Assembly: GCA_046590885.1 (NCBI GenBank)
Contig: JBKJTS010000285.1
Coordinates: forward strand, 1-12,602
DNA from: Ga0077554 sp046590885
Lineage (GTDB): Bacteria; Pseudomonadota; Gammaproteobacteria; Ga0077554; Ga007554
Reading direction: 5' to 3'
DNA: 12,602 nt
Shown: positions 5,966 to 11,807 of the stretch, piece by piece
How the letters are laid out: each line of letters begins with the position of its first letter
How positions within the stretch are numbered: position 1 is the first letter of the stretch
Notes under the pieces: generated by a model
What the model saw: the letters and a program-made list of their open reading frames with translations, nothing else
What the model was told of the DNA's origin: nothing
Databases searched by the model: none
Position numbers and translations under genes: made by a program

Positions 5966-7585
5966 ATGAATACTCGCAATCGACCCGCGCGTAGCCCCAG
6001 TTCGTTAGCTGGCATTCGCCCTACCCCTTACGGGCTGGGGACACCGAGTGGGGCACTGCCCGGGCGGCCACCGGCGCGACAACCGGCCTATGCTGTAGCG
6101 AACACAGCAGAAATGGAGCCGAACCCGGCCTGCACGATACAGAGCGGTCGATTGTGTCGCCATCCATTAACGAACGACATTGAAAATCGGCGTTTGCTGG
6201 TGCATGAGCAAACTATCAAGGAACGTTTTGCTAATATCGTTCCAGTACTAAAGCGCATAGCTGGTTTACAGCACGCGCCTGATTTTGTCGAACAGGCACA
6301 AGCCATTGCCATTCAGGAGCTGGGCTTTTCGCTACGAACGTCGATTCTCGCAGATGCCTGGGCAACTGATCTTGATATGCGCGCTCTGTATGGCGAAAGT
6401 GTGCTGGGGACGGTGCGTTTACTGGCGGAACAAGCCCGTATGGCTAATCAGCCTGACCCCGATCCTGAAACCACGAATGTGGATGAAGCAATGTCGTTTT
6501 TGCTGGATTGTGGTTACCATGCGGTCGATATTTCGCCCTGCTCAGACGGGCGATTAAAAGGCCTGGCGCGTTACATCTTACGCCTGCCGGCTGCCGCCGT
6601 GCGCAGCCGCAAGTCGTATGCAGGAGCAATGTTTGATGTGGAGGCCAATGTAAAACGCTGGATCGAAACCGAGTTGATGCGCTTTCGTGAGGGCCGACCG
6701 GTGACTGCTGACGTGGGTACGCGTTATCTGAAAATGGTGGTGTACCACACTAGCAGTTCTGATCCGGCGCACGAGGGTTGTGCAGCCCATGGCAGCAATG
6801 AGATTCACGCCGCGGGAAAAGGACTCGAACGGTTACGCGAGTTTCGTGGGGCGATTGAAAATAGTTTTTGTTGTGGTGCGTCGGTGGATATGCTGCTGGT
6901 TGGTGTGGACACCGATACCGATGCCATAAAAGTGCACATACCCGATGCGGACGGTGAAATAAGTTTATATCGCACAGTGGACAACCTGAGTTTGTATCGC
7001 GCGACGGTAAATGACGATGCGAACAGCGCCCGGCTCAAGGTCTATAACGCGATTCAAGCAGCCAGTGCCATGGGTGGCTGGGCTGGTGGCAACGGTGAAC
7101 CTCATGAAGGCATGCGGCGCCTGATTGCCACACTGTTGATTAACAACTTGTCGCAAATCGAATATGTGTGCGGAAACTGGGGCGGACGGTACCCCGACAT
7201 CGGTCACAACGAACGCTTTCTCAGTGTCGGCGATGGCTTTGAAGAATTTCAGCTACGCAACCTGGCGTATTTCGCCCACCTGCATACTGTGGAAGAAGGT
7301 GCGCCGGATATGGATATCGGCATAAAAATTTTCAAGATGCTGAACGTAAGTCATGGTTTGCCGATTCCACTGGCTATTCACTTCCGCTACGACAGCCGCG
7401 TGCCGGGGGGACGTGAACGCACGGTGGAGCGATGCCAGCGCGTTAAGGCGGCGATCGAATCGCGCTATAGCGAACTGGCACGTCAAGGCCTGTTGGTGAG
7501 CGGCATGACAGTACAGGACAAGCGACCCGGTAGCCCGATCGAATTGATCGACGCAAGTGGCACTGAAAAATTGACGGGGCATTGA
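5966..7585 (+). CDS. csoSCA: CsoSCA, carboxysomal beta-type carbonic anhydrase (CsoS3)
   Basis: Interconverts bicarbonate and CO2 inside the carboxysome, supplying Rubisco. The 539 residues fit the family: a proline/arginine-rich disordered N-terminus (about 1-60), a helical domain (to about 160), a catalytic domain, and a C-terminal domain that has lost its own active site. Zinc ligands C192, H261 and C272 and the Asp-Arg dyad D194/R196 (in DISPCSDGRLKG) sit exactly 19 positions after the H. neapolitanus residues C173, H242, C253, D175 and R177 as I recall them. Other landmarks are ENSFCCGASVD, GVDTDTDAIKVHIPD and INNLSQIEY. The ATG lies 5 nt after the csoS2 stop with no clear Shine-Dalgarno, which suggests translational coupling and low expression, in keeping with a minor component. 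Confidence 0.96.
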   Translation: MNTRNRPARSPSSLAGIRPTPYGLGTPSGALPGRPPARQPAYAVANTAEMEPNPACTIQSGRLCRHPLTNDIENRRLLVHEQTIKERFANIVPVLKRIAGLQHAPDFVEQAQAIAIQELGFSLRTSILADAWATDLDMRALYGESVLGTVRLLAEQARMANQPDPDPETTNVDEAMSFLLDCGYHAVDISPCSDGRLKGLARYILRLPAAAVRSRKSYAGAMFDVEANVKRWIETELMRFREGRPVTADVGTRYLKMVVYHTSSSDPAHEGCAAHGSNEIHAAGKGLERLREFRGAIENSFCCGASVDMLLVGVDTDTDAIKVHIPDADGEISLYRTVDNLSLYRATVNDDANSARLKVYNAIQAASAMGGWAGGNGEPHEGMRRLIATLLINNLSQIEYVCGNWGGRYPDIGHNERFLSVGDGFEEFQLRNLAYFAHLHTVEEGAPDMDIGIKIFKMLNVSHGLPIPLAIHFRYDSRVPGGRERTVERCQRVKAAIESRYSELARQGLLVSGMTVQDKRPGSPIELIDASGTEKLTGH

Positions 7586-7834
7586 ATGAAAATTTGTCAA
7601 GTAGAAAAAACCCTGGTTTCGACTAACCGGATTAAAGAGATGGGTCATCGTCCTCTATTGGTGGTAAAGGAAAAAGGCGGCACGCGTAGCATTGCAGTGG
7701 ACGCGGTTGGCTGCATTCCCGGTGATTGGGTAATTTGTGTAGGCTCTTCCGCTGCACGCGAAGCAGCAGGCAGCAAGGAATTTCCTAGCGACCTGACCAT
7801 TGTGGGCATCATTGATCATTGGTCAGAGGACTGA
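7586..7834 (+). CDS. csoS4A: CsoS4A, BMC-P vertex pentamer
   Basis: An 82-residue bacterial-microcompartment vertex protein (EutN/CcmL fold). Five copies form the pentamer that closes the twelve vertices of the icosahedral shell. Diagnostic segments are the PGDWVICVGSSAARE turn about residues 45-59 and the C-terminal LTIVGIIDHW strand. The ATG directly abuts the csoSCA TGA (no gap), with GGGG at 7576-7579 as a plausible ribosome site, so it is probably coupled to the gene before it. Only a few dozen copies per carboxysome are needed, fitting its place among the tightly packed, low-output genes. Confidence 0.94.
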   Translation: MKICQVEKTLVSTNRIKEMGHRPLLVVKEKGGTRSIAVDAVGCIPGDWVICVGSSAAREAAGSKEFPSDLTIVGIIDHWSED

Positions 7835-7836
7835 CA

Positions 7837-8100
7837 ATGGAAATTATGCAAGTGGTGTCCGATCTTGTAGCCACTCGCCGGGTGCCAGGGCTATATAGCA
7901 CCTCATTGCGTGTAGTGCGTGATGCCAAAGGTCGGCTCAGCGTGGCATCAGATCCAGTGGGCGTACCTGAAGGTAAATGGGTATTTACGCTGGGTGGTTC
8001 AGCCGCACGCTACGCCACGGGTAACTACAAGATTCTTACTGATTTGACCATCGGTGGCATTATCGATGGATGGGATCCGGGCTCCAATCAATTCGATTGA
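7837..8100 (+). CDS. csoS4B: CsoS4B, second BMC-P vertex pentamer
   Basis: An 87-residue paralog of CsoS4A with the same fold: EGKWVFTLGGSAARYATG about residues 48-65 and LTIGGIIDGWD near the end. I chose the ATG at 7837, 2 nt after the csoS4A stop and preceded by AGAGGA at 7825-7830. A frame starting at a GTG at 7819 would overlap csoS4A and lacks family resemblance. Paired csoS4A/csoS4B genes are standard in alpha-carboxysome operons. It ends a tightly packed block; the next gene starts after a 57-nt AT-rich spacer. Confidence 0.94.
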   Translation: MEIMQVVSDLVATRRVPGLYSTSLRVVRDAKGRLSVASDPVGVPEGKWVFTLGGSAARYATGNYKILTDLTIGGIIDGWDPGSNQFD

Positions 8101-8157
8101 TGTGGTCAAACCGGTAAATTACGCAATTTTTATAACTTAAATTTAAGGAGTGCAGAA
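8101..8157 (+). promoter_or_regulatory. AT-rich spacer before the csoS1 cluster, possible internal promoter
   Basis: This 57-nt gap holds AAATT (8116-8120) and AATTT (8125-8129) around ACGC, a -10-like TATAAC at 8131-8136, and a strong ribosome site AAGGAG at 8145-8150. No convincing -35 lies at the right distance. An extra start here would help make the most abundant shell proteins, but this is inference from base composition and position. Confidence 0.3.
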
Positions 8158-8457
8158 ATGGCGATTGAAAGACAGGGTATTGCATTAGGCATGATCGAAA
8201 CACGTGGCCTGGTACCGGCTATTGAAGCGGCAGATGCCATGACCAAAGCAGCGGATGTACGTCTGATTGGACGCGAGTTTGTCGGTGGCGGATATGTGAC
8301 TGTATTGGTTCGTGGCGAAACCGGTGCGGTAAACGCTGCGGTGCGTGCCGGTGCAGATGCGTGTGAGCGTGTGGGTGATGGCTTGGTGGCAGCGCACATC
8401 ATTGCCCGCGTCCATAATGAAGTGGAAAACATTCTGCCGATTCAAATCTCGGCTTAA
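8158..8457 (+). CDS. csoS1C: CsoS1 shell hexamer, first copy (BMC-H)
   Basis: A 99-residue single-domain BMC protein that forms the flat hexagonal tiles of the shell facets. The family core is complete: GIALGMIETRGLVPAIEAAD, the central-pore loop FVGGG at 41-45, and LVRGETGAVNAAVRAGADAC. AAGGAG lies 7 nt before the ATG. The three csoS1 copies share almost the whole protein. This one differs at D33 (Glu in the others), E40 beside the pore loop, and the ends (MAIERQ and IQISA). The suffix C is assigned only by position, following the C-A-B order in H. neapolitanus. Confidence 0.95.
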   Translation: MAIERQGIALGMIETRGLVPAIEAADAMTKAADVRLIGREFVGGGYVTVLVRGETGAVNAAVRAGADACERVGDGLVAAHIIARVHNEVENILPIQISA

Positions 8458-8464
8458 TATATCC

Positions 8465-8490
8465 CGCGGCCAGCTTGGCTTAAGGATGCG
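8465..8490 (+). repeat. Repeated spacer hairpin, first copy (after csoS1 copy 1)
   Basis: GCGGCC (8466-8471) faces GGATGC (8484-8489), with one mismatch and one G-U. AGC (8472-8474) pairs with GCT (8478-8480) around TTG, and TAA bulges on the 3' side. An outer C-G pair closes it at 8465/8490. The spacer shares GGCTTAAGGATGCGTG, the post-stop TAATATATC and the pre-start GGAAATATATCATGGC with the next spacer. It is likely an mRNA-stabilising element for an abundant product. Confidence 0.55.
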
Positions 8491-8537
8491 TGGTTTAACA
8501 ATGCTTAACAACTACAGGTAAGAGAAGGAAATATATC

Positions 8538-8837
8538 ATGGCAAACACAGTAAGCGGTATTGCATTGGGTATGATCGAAACACGCGGCTTGGTGCCGGCT
8601 ATTGAAGCAGCTGATGCAATGACTAAAGCAGCAGAAGTACGTCTGGTGGGTCGCCACTTTGTTGGTGGTGGTTACGTTACCGTATTGGTACGTGGCGAAA
8701 CCGGTGCGGTGAACGCTGCAGTACGTGCCGGTGCGGATGCGTGTGAACGCGTTGGCGATGGCTTGGTCGCTGCGCACATCATTGCCCGCGTCCATAATGA
8801 AGTGGAAAGCATTTTGCCGAGCCAAATCTCGGAATAA
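8538..8837 (+). CDS. csoS1A: CsoS1 shell hexamer, second copy (BMC-H)
   Basis: A 99-residue BMC-H facet tile, nearly identical to the copies on either side. Family core and FVGGG pore loop (41-45) are intact. Copy-specific residues are V37, H40 just before the pore loop, S91 in the NEVESILP segment and the SQISE tail. The ribosome site AAGGAA at 8525-8530 lies in a 16-nt string, GGAAATATATCATGGC, that is identical before the third copy. The start-to-start distance from copy 1 is 380 bp and to copy 3 is 370 bp, so gene plus spacer look like a duplicated unit. The suffix A is by position only. Confidence 0.95.
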   Translation: MANTVSGIALGMIETRGLVPAIEAADAMTKAAEVRLVGRHFVGGGYVTVLVRGETGAVNAAVRAGADACERVGDGLVAAHIIARVHNEVESILPSQISE

Positions 8838-8845
8838 TATATCAT

Positions 8846-8872
8846 TGCGTCCAGCCTCGGCTTAAGGATGCG
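8846..8872 (+). repeat. Repeated spacer hairpin, second copy (after csoS1 copy 2)
   Basis: GCGTCC (8847-8852) pairs with GGATGC (8866-8871) through all six bases, one of them G-U. AGC (8853-8855) pairs with GCT (8860-8862) around CTCG, with TAA again bulged at 8863-8865. Compared with the first copy, the loop has changed while the stem is kept and even improved, which argues for selection on the RNA fold. Confidence 0.6.
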
Positions 8873-8907
8873 TGACTAAATAACGAAGCAAGTAAAGGAA
8901 ATATATC

Positions 8908-9249
8908 ATGGCCAAGATAGTAAACGGCGCAGTAAGCGGTATTGCATTAGGTATGATCGAAACACGCGGTCTGGTGCCAGCGATTGAAGCTGCCGACGCA
9001 ATGACTAAGGCAGCAGAAGTACGCCTGATCGGACGTCAATTTGTCGGTGGTGGCTACGTTACTATATTGGTACGTGGTGAAACCGGTGCGGTGAACGCTG
9101 CGGTACGTGCCGGTGCGGATGCGTGTGAACGCGTTGGCGATGGCCTGGTCGCTGCGCACATCATTGCCCGCGTCCATAGTGAAGTAGAAAACATTCTGCC
9201 GACTAATACAGATGCAGGTATGGGTGGTCGGGATGGGGATATCAGCTAG
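8908..9249 (+). CDS. csoS1B: CsoS1 shell hexamer, third and longer copy (BMC-H)
   Basis: A 113-residue BMC-H tile. The core matches the other two copies (pore loop FVGGG at 45-49, preceded by Q44). It has four extra residues at the N-terminus (MAKIVNGAVSG) and a polar, glycine-rich C-terminal extension (TNTDAGMGGRDGDIS) in place of the short IQISA/SQISE ends. In H. neapolitanus the longer paralog is CsoS1B, which supports the symbol. Such a tail could decorate one face of the shell or recruit a partner, but nothing in it identifies a ligand. AAAGGAA at 8894-8900 is the ribosome site. Confidence 0.94.
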   Translation: MAKIVNGAVSGIALGMIETRGLVPAIEAADAMTKAAEVRLIGRQFVGGGYVTILVRGETGAVNAAVRAGADACERVGDGLVAAHIIARVHSEVENILPTNTDAGMGGRDGDIS

Positions 9250-9257
9250 TCAAATAT

Positions 9258-9274
9258 CTGAGCTGAATCCTCAG
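9258..9274 (+). promoter_or_regulatory. Small stem-loop after the third csoS1 copy
   Basis: CTGAG (9258-9262) pairs with CTCAG (9270-9274) around a 7-nt loop. An alternative pairing uses TCAGCT at 9242-9247 with AGCTGA at 9261-9266. It ends 14 nt before the next start and lacks a T-run. A role as the 3' boundary of the csoS1 messages is possible. Confidence 0.35.
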
Positions 9275-9288
9275 TTCAAAAGGGCGTA

Positions 9289-9726
9289 ATGATGCACACA
9301 GACTCACGTTTGAGTGGCTACTTGTCGCGCGCGCTCAGTCATGAAATGGCGGCCGTGCAACAGTATTTACTGCAAGCCAAGTTGACCAGCATGTGGGGGC
9401 TATCAGCCCAGAGTGCGCAATTTCGCCAGGATGTTAGTGGCGAACTAGCACATGCCGAACGACTCATGGAGCGCATGTTGATTTTGGGCATTCCATGTAA
9501 TGGAACTCAATTGCCTCCGACTCGCCCCGGCAGAACCCTCGAGGAAATGCTGCAAATCGATCGTCTTCTGGAGGTCGAAGCGATCCGCCTGTATGAGGAG
9601 GCGGCGCATTATTGCGCCAGGCGCCAGGATGGAGAAACCCAGGCATTGATGCGCGCCATTATGGAAGACGAGTTAAGTCATCTCCAGGATTTGGATCAAC
9701 AACTGTCCGAGTTACGGAAGGAGTAG
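9289..9726 (+). CDS. Bacterioferritin-like di-iron protein of the cso operon
   Basis: A 145-residue four-helix ferritin-superfamily protein of the kind often found after csoS1 in proteobacterial cso operons. The six di-iron ligands of bacterioferritin are all present: E19, E52, H55 (ELAH), E95, E128 and H131 (ELSH). These are one position above the E. coli Bfr numbering (18, 51, 54, 94, 127, 130). The haem-ligand Met52 of E. coli Bfr is replaced by Leu53, so a haem-free or otherwise divergent protein is likely. Two ATGs lie in tandem (9289 and 9292); the second would restore Bfr numbering. AAAAGGG at 9278-9284 precedes them. Its role in carboxysome biology is not settled; iron handling or redox protection is inference. 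It is followed after 4 nt by acRAF. Confidence 0.88.
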   Translation: MMHTDSRLSGYLSRALSHEMAAVQQYLLQAKLTSMWGLSAQSAQFRQDVSGELAHAERLMERMLILGIPCNGTQLPPTRPGRTLEEMLQIDRLLEVEAIRLYEEAAHYCARRQDGETQALMRAIMEDELSHLQDLDQQLSELRKE

Positions 9727-9730
9727 GATC

Positions 9731-10009
9731 ATGGCAGAGATTACAATCTCAGACAGGGATACCGCTACGCCTACGCCGCGTAAACCGCCTTTAAATTGGC
9801 GTTTTGACTTTAAAATCTATGATGAAACACGACGCTTTCTGGATCAGTTAGCTGATTTGTCGAAGCGTGAGGATTACTATCCCAACATTAACTTTGGCAA
9901 AACCTATGTGAATGTCAGTATCGACGCGGAAGGTCAAATCGAATTGGGCGCAAGGGAAGCCGCGTTTATCCAGGAGATGAAAGCATACGCAGCATCAGAC
10001 CCCGCGTAA
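9731..10009 (+). CDS. acRAF: acRAF, alpha-carboxysome Rubisco assembly factor (PCD-like fold)
   Basis: A 92-residue protein with the pterin-4a-carbinolamine dehydratase-like fold that serves as a Rubisco assembly chaperone in alpha-carboxysome bacteria. After a variable, proline-containing N-terminus (1-20), NWRFDFKIYDETRRFLDQL and KREDYYPNINFGKTYVNVSI give the fold's helix and strands. True dehydratases have a His-His-Pro catalytic signature; the matching place here is Tyr49-Tyr50-Pro51, so enzyme activity is not expected. GGAAGGAG at 9716-9723 overlaps the end of the upstream gene and fixes the start. Its place between the ferritin-like gene and mcdA fits the usual operon order. A CCCGC/GCGGG repeat (10001-10005, 10016-10020) spans its stop codon. 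Confidence 0.9.
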   Translation: MAEITISDRDTATPTPRKPPLNWRFDFKIYDETRRFLDQLADLSKREDYYPNINFGKTYVNVSIDAEGQIELGAREAAFIQEMKAYAASDPA

Positions 10010-10068
10010 ATCTGTGCGGGTAAACCGACAGGCCATTGCACCTGAAAACCGCGATTTGGCGAGGCCAT

Positions 10069-10704
10069 ATGACTGACAGAGTAATCGCGGTAATTAATCA
10101 GAAAGGTGGCACCGGCAAAACCACGCTGGCGCTCAATCTCGCAGCAGGACTCGCACGGCGTGCCCCGACCGCTATAGTTGATGCTGACCCACAGCATTCT
10201 ATAAGCCAATGGGTTGCTATGAGCGAGGATGCCGATACGCTACCTCGCGTAACCCAAGTCGGCGACACCAATGTGGGGGCGATTTCAGACCTCAAAAAAC
10301 ACCATCGCTATGTGGTGGTGGATTGCCCGCCAGCAGTGCAAGGGCCTGTCATCAACGCGGCAATAGACTCAGCTGATGTCATATTAATCCCAGTGCTGCC
10401 CTCTCCACTGGATCTGTGGGCAAGTGTGGAAATGGCGGCGTTAGTGGGCCGGGCTCAGCAAAAAAACCGGGCATTGCAAGCCTACCTGGTATTGAATCAG
10501 GTAGAGACTCGTAATACTTTATCGCGTGTCATGCAACAAGCTGTGGCTGAGTTCGACATACCACTATTACAAGCAAACATTCAAAGGCGCGCGGCTTATC
10601 GCAGTGCCGCAGTAGAAGGTGTAAGCGTGTATGCATTAGGTCACCGCGGACTGCAAGCGGTCGCGGATATCGAGGCAATTATTGAGGAGGTTTTACGTCG
10701 ATGA
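10069..10704 (+). CDS. mcdA: McdA, ParA-type ATPase that positions carboxysomes
   Basis: A 211-residue ParA/MinD-family ATPase. It has the deviant Walker A box with signature lysine, QKGGTGKTT (K12, K17), the VDADPQHS switch about residues 41-48 and the VVDCPPA Walker B/switch II region. Next to a small McdB-like gene inside a cso operon, it is best read as McdA. McdA coats the nucleoid and forms gradients that keep carboxysomes apart and share them between daughter cells. I chose the ATG at 10069 because the ParA motif follows at once and GAGG lies at 10061-10064; a longer frame from 10036 adds non-family sequence. It overlaps mcdB by 4 nt (ATGA). Confidence 0.9.
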   Translation: MTDRVIAVINQKGGTGKTTLALNLAAGLARRAPTAIVDADPQHSISQWVAMSEDADTLPRVTQVGDTNVGAISDLKKHHRYVVVDCPPAVQGPVINAAIDSADVILIPVLPSPLDLWASVEMAALVGRAQQKNRALQAYLVLNQVETRNTLSRVMQQAVAEFDIPLLQANIQRRAAYRSAAVEGVSVYALGHRGLQAVADIEAIIEEVLRR

Positions 10705-10934
10705 AAAAGAAAATGGAATCCAAACTTGCCCATGGCGTGCGCCAGGTTAAATCCCATGTTACACCACAGCACGAGCACCAGCCACCTACACTCGCAAAAA
10801 CTGCAGCAACGGAAAAACCGGTTGCCAGCCCAAGATCTGGCACCATGGCGCCCACGCCAGCCACACCGCACTCTACGCAACAGTCGGTGACGCGTTCAGA
10901 TGCTCAGCATCCACGACGGGTCTGGCCAGATTAA
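10701..10934 (+). CDS. mcdB: McdB, carboxysome adaptor for McdA
   Basis: A 77-residue, low-complexity, apparently disordered protein. It has a basic N-terminus (MKKKMESKLAHGVRQVKSHV), a Pro/Thr/Ala/Gln-rich middle and a C-terminus ending RRVWPD. A lone tryptophan near the C-terminus (W75 here) is a recognised hallmark of McdB proteins. McdB binds carboxysomes and stimulates McdA ATPase activity, and many McdBs phase-separate. The ATGA overlap with mcdA implies coupled translation and fixed stoichiometry. Sequence conservation in this family is poor, so the call leans on gene context, size, composition and the terminal Trp. A 33-nt gap leads to cbbQ. Confidence 0.85.
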   Translation: MKKKMESKLAHGVRQVKSHVTPQHEHQPPTLAKTAATEKPVASPRSGTMAPTPATPHSTQQSVTRSDAQHPRRVWPD

Positions 10935-10967
10935 GACTGTATCGCTGCATTGAGAGGATTGTAAAAA

Positions 10968-11771
10968 ATGTTAGAAGGATTAGAACAATACCGGGTTCGT
11001 AAAGAACCTTATTACCGCGCGGTCAGTGATGAAGTGGCATTGTACGAAGCCGCTTATTCGGTGCGTATGCCGATGATGCTGAAAGGGCCTACCGGTTGCG
11101 GTAAAACACGATTTGTGGAATACATGGCGTGGAAACTCGGCAAGCCCTTGATCACCGTAGCCTGCAACGAAGATATGACCGCATCTGATCTGGTAGGACG
11201 TTTTCTGCTGGATGCCAGCGGTACGCGCTGGCAGGATGGTCCGCTCGCACTGGCTGCGCGTCATGGCGCCATTTGCTATCTGGATGAAGTGGTAGAAGCG
11301 CGCCAGGACACTACTGTGGTGATTCACCCGCTCACCGATAATCGCCGCGTATTGCCTCTGGAAAAAAAAGGTGAACTGCTCAATGCCCACGCCGATTTCC
11401 AGATTGTTATTTCGTATAATCCTGGCTACCAAAGCCTGATGAAAGATTTGAAGCAGTCCACCAAACAGCGCTTTGGCGCACTGGACTTCAACTATCCCAC
11501 GCACGATATCGAAACCGAAATCGTCGCCCACGAAACTGGCGTGAGCAGTGATATCGCTGGCAAGTTGGTGAGTATCGCCGAACGCGCGCGCAATCTTAAA
11601 GGCCATGGCTTGGATGAAGGCATCTCAACCCGTATGCTGGTCTATGCTGGCTCGCTGATCGCTAAAAATGTCAACCCTGTGGCGGCATGTCGGGTTACCT
11701 TGGTGCGCCCGATTACAGATGATCCCGATATGCGGGATGCGCTGGATGCAGCTGTAACGACATTTTTTTAA
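10968..11771 (+). CDS. cbbQ: CbbQ, MoxR-type AAA+ ATPase of the Rubisco activase
   Basis: A 267-residue AAA+ ATPase of the MoxR clade. It has Walker A GPTGCGKT at 40-47, Walker B ICYLDEV at 102-108 with D106/E107, a sensor-like VISYNPGYQ segment about 146-154 and an arginine-containing KQRFGALDF region. CbbQ forms a hexamer that, with one CbbO, pulls inhibitory sugar phosphates off Form I Rubisco. In H. neapolitanus, CbbQ is also found with the carboxysome shell. GAGAGG at 10952-10957 sets the ATG at 10968. It is followed after 36 nt by cbbO, the obligate partner. Confidence 0.95.
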   Translation: MLEGLEQYRVRKEPYYRAVSDEVALYEAAYSVRMPMMLKGPTGCGKTRFVEYMAWKLGKPLITVACNEDMTASDLVGRFLLDASGTRWQDGPLALAARHGAICYLDEVVEARQDTTVVIHPLTDNRRVLPLEKKGELLNAHADFQIVISYNPGYQSLMKDLKQSTKQRFGALDFNYPTHDIETEIVAHETGVSSDIAGKLVSIAERARNLKGHGLDEGISTRMLVYAGSLIAKNVNPVAACRVTLVRPITDDPDMRDALDAAVTTFF

Positions 11772-11807
11772 CCGGTCCCCAGATCGGGATAATGGCAGAG
11801 CAGGATC

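Noticed and set aside
8158..9249. Triplicated csoS1 block as an assembly artefact
   Set aside because: The copies differ at many third positions, at several residues and in their ends, and triple csoS1 genes are normal in cso operons.
10980..11606. 208-codon minus-strand frame opposite cbbQ
   Set aside because: It is fully antisense to a clear AAA+ ATPase with intact Walker motifs, and has no promoter or ribosome site.
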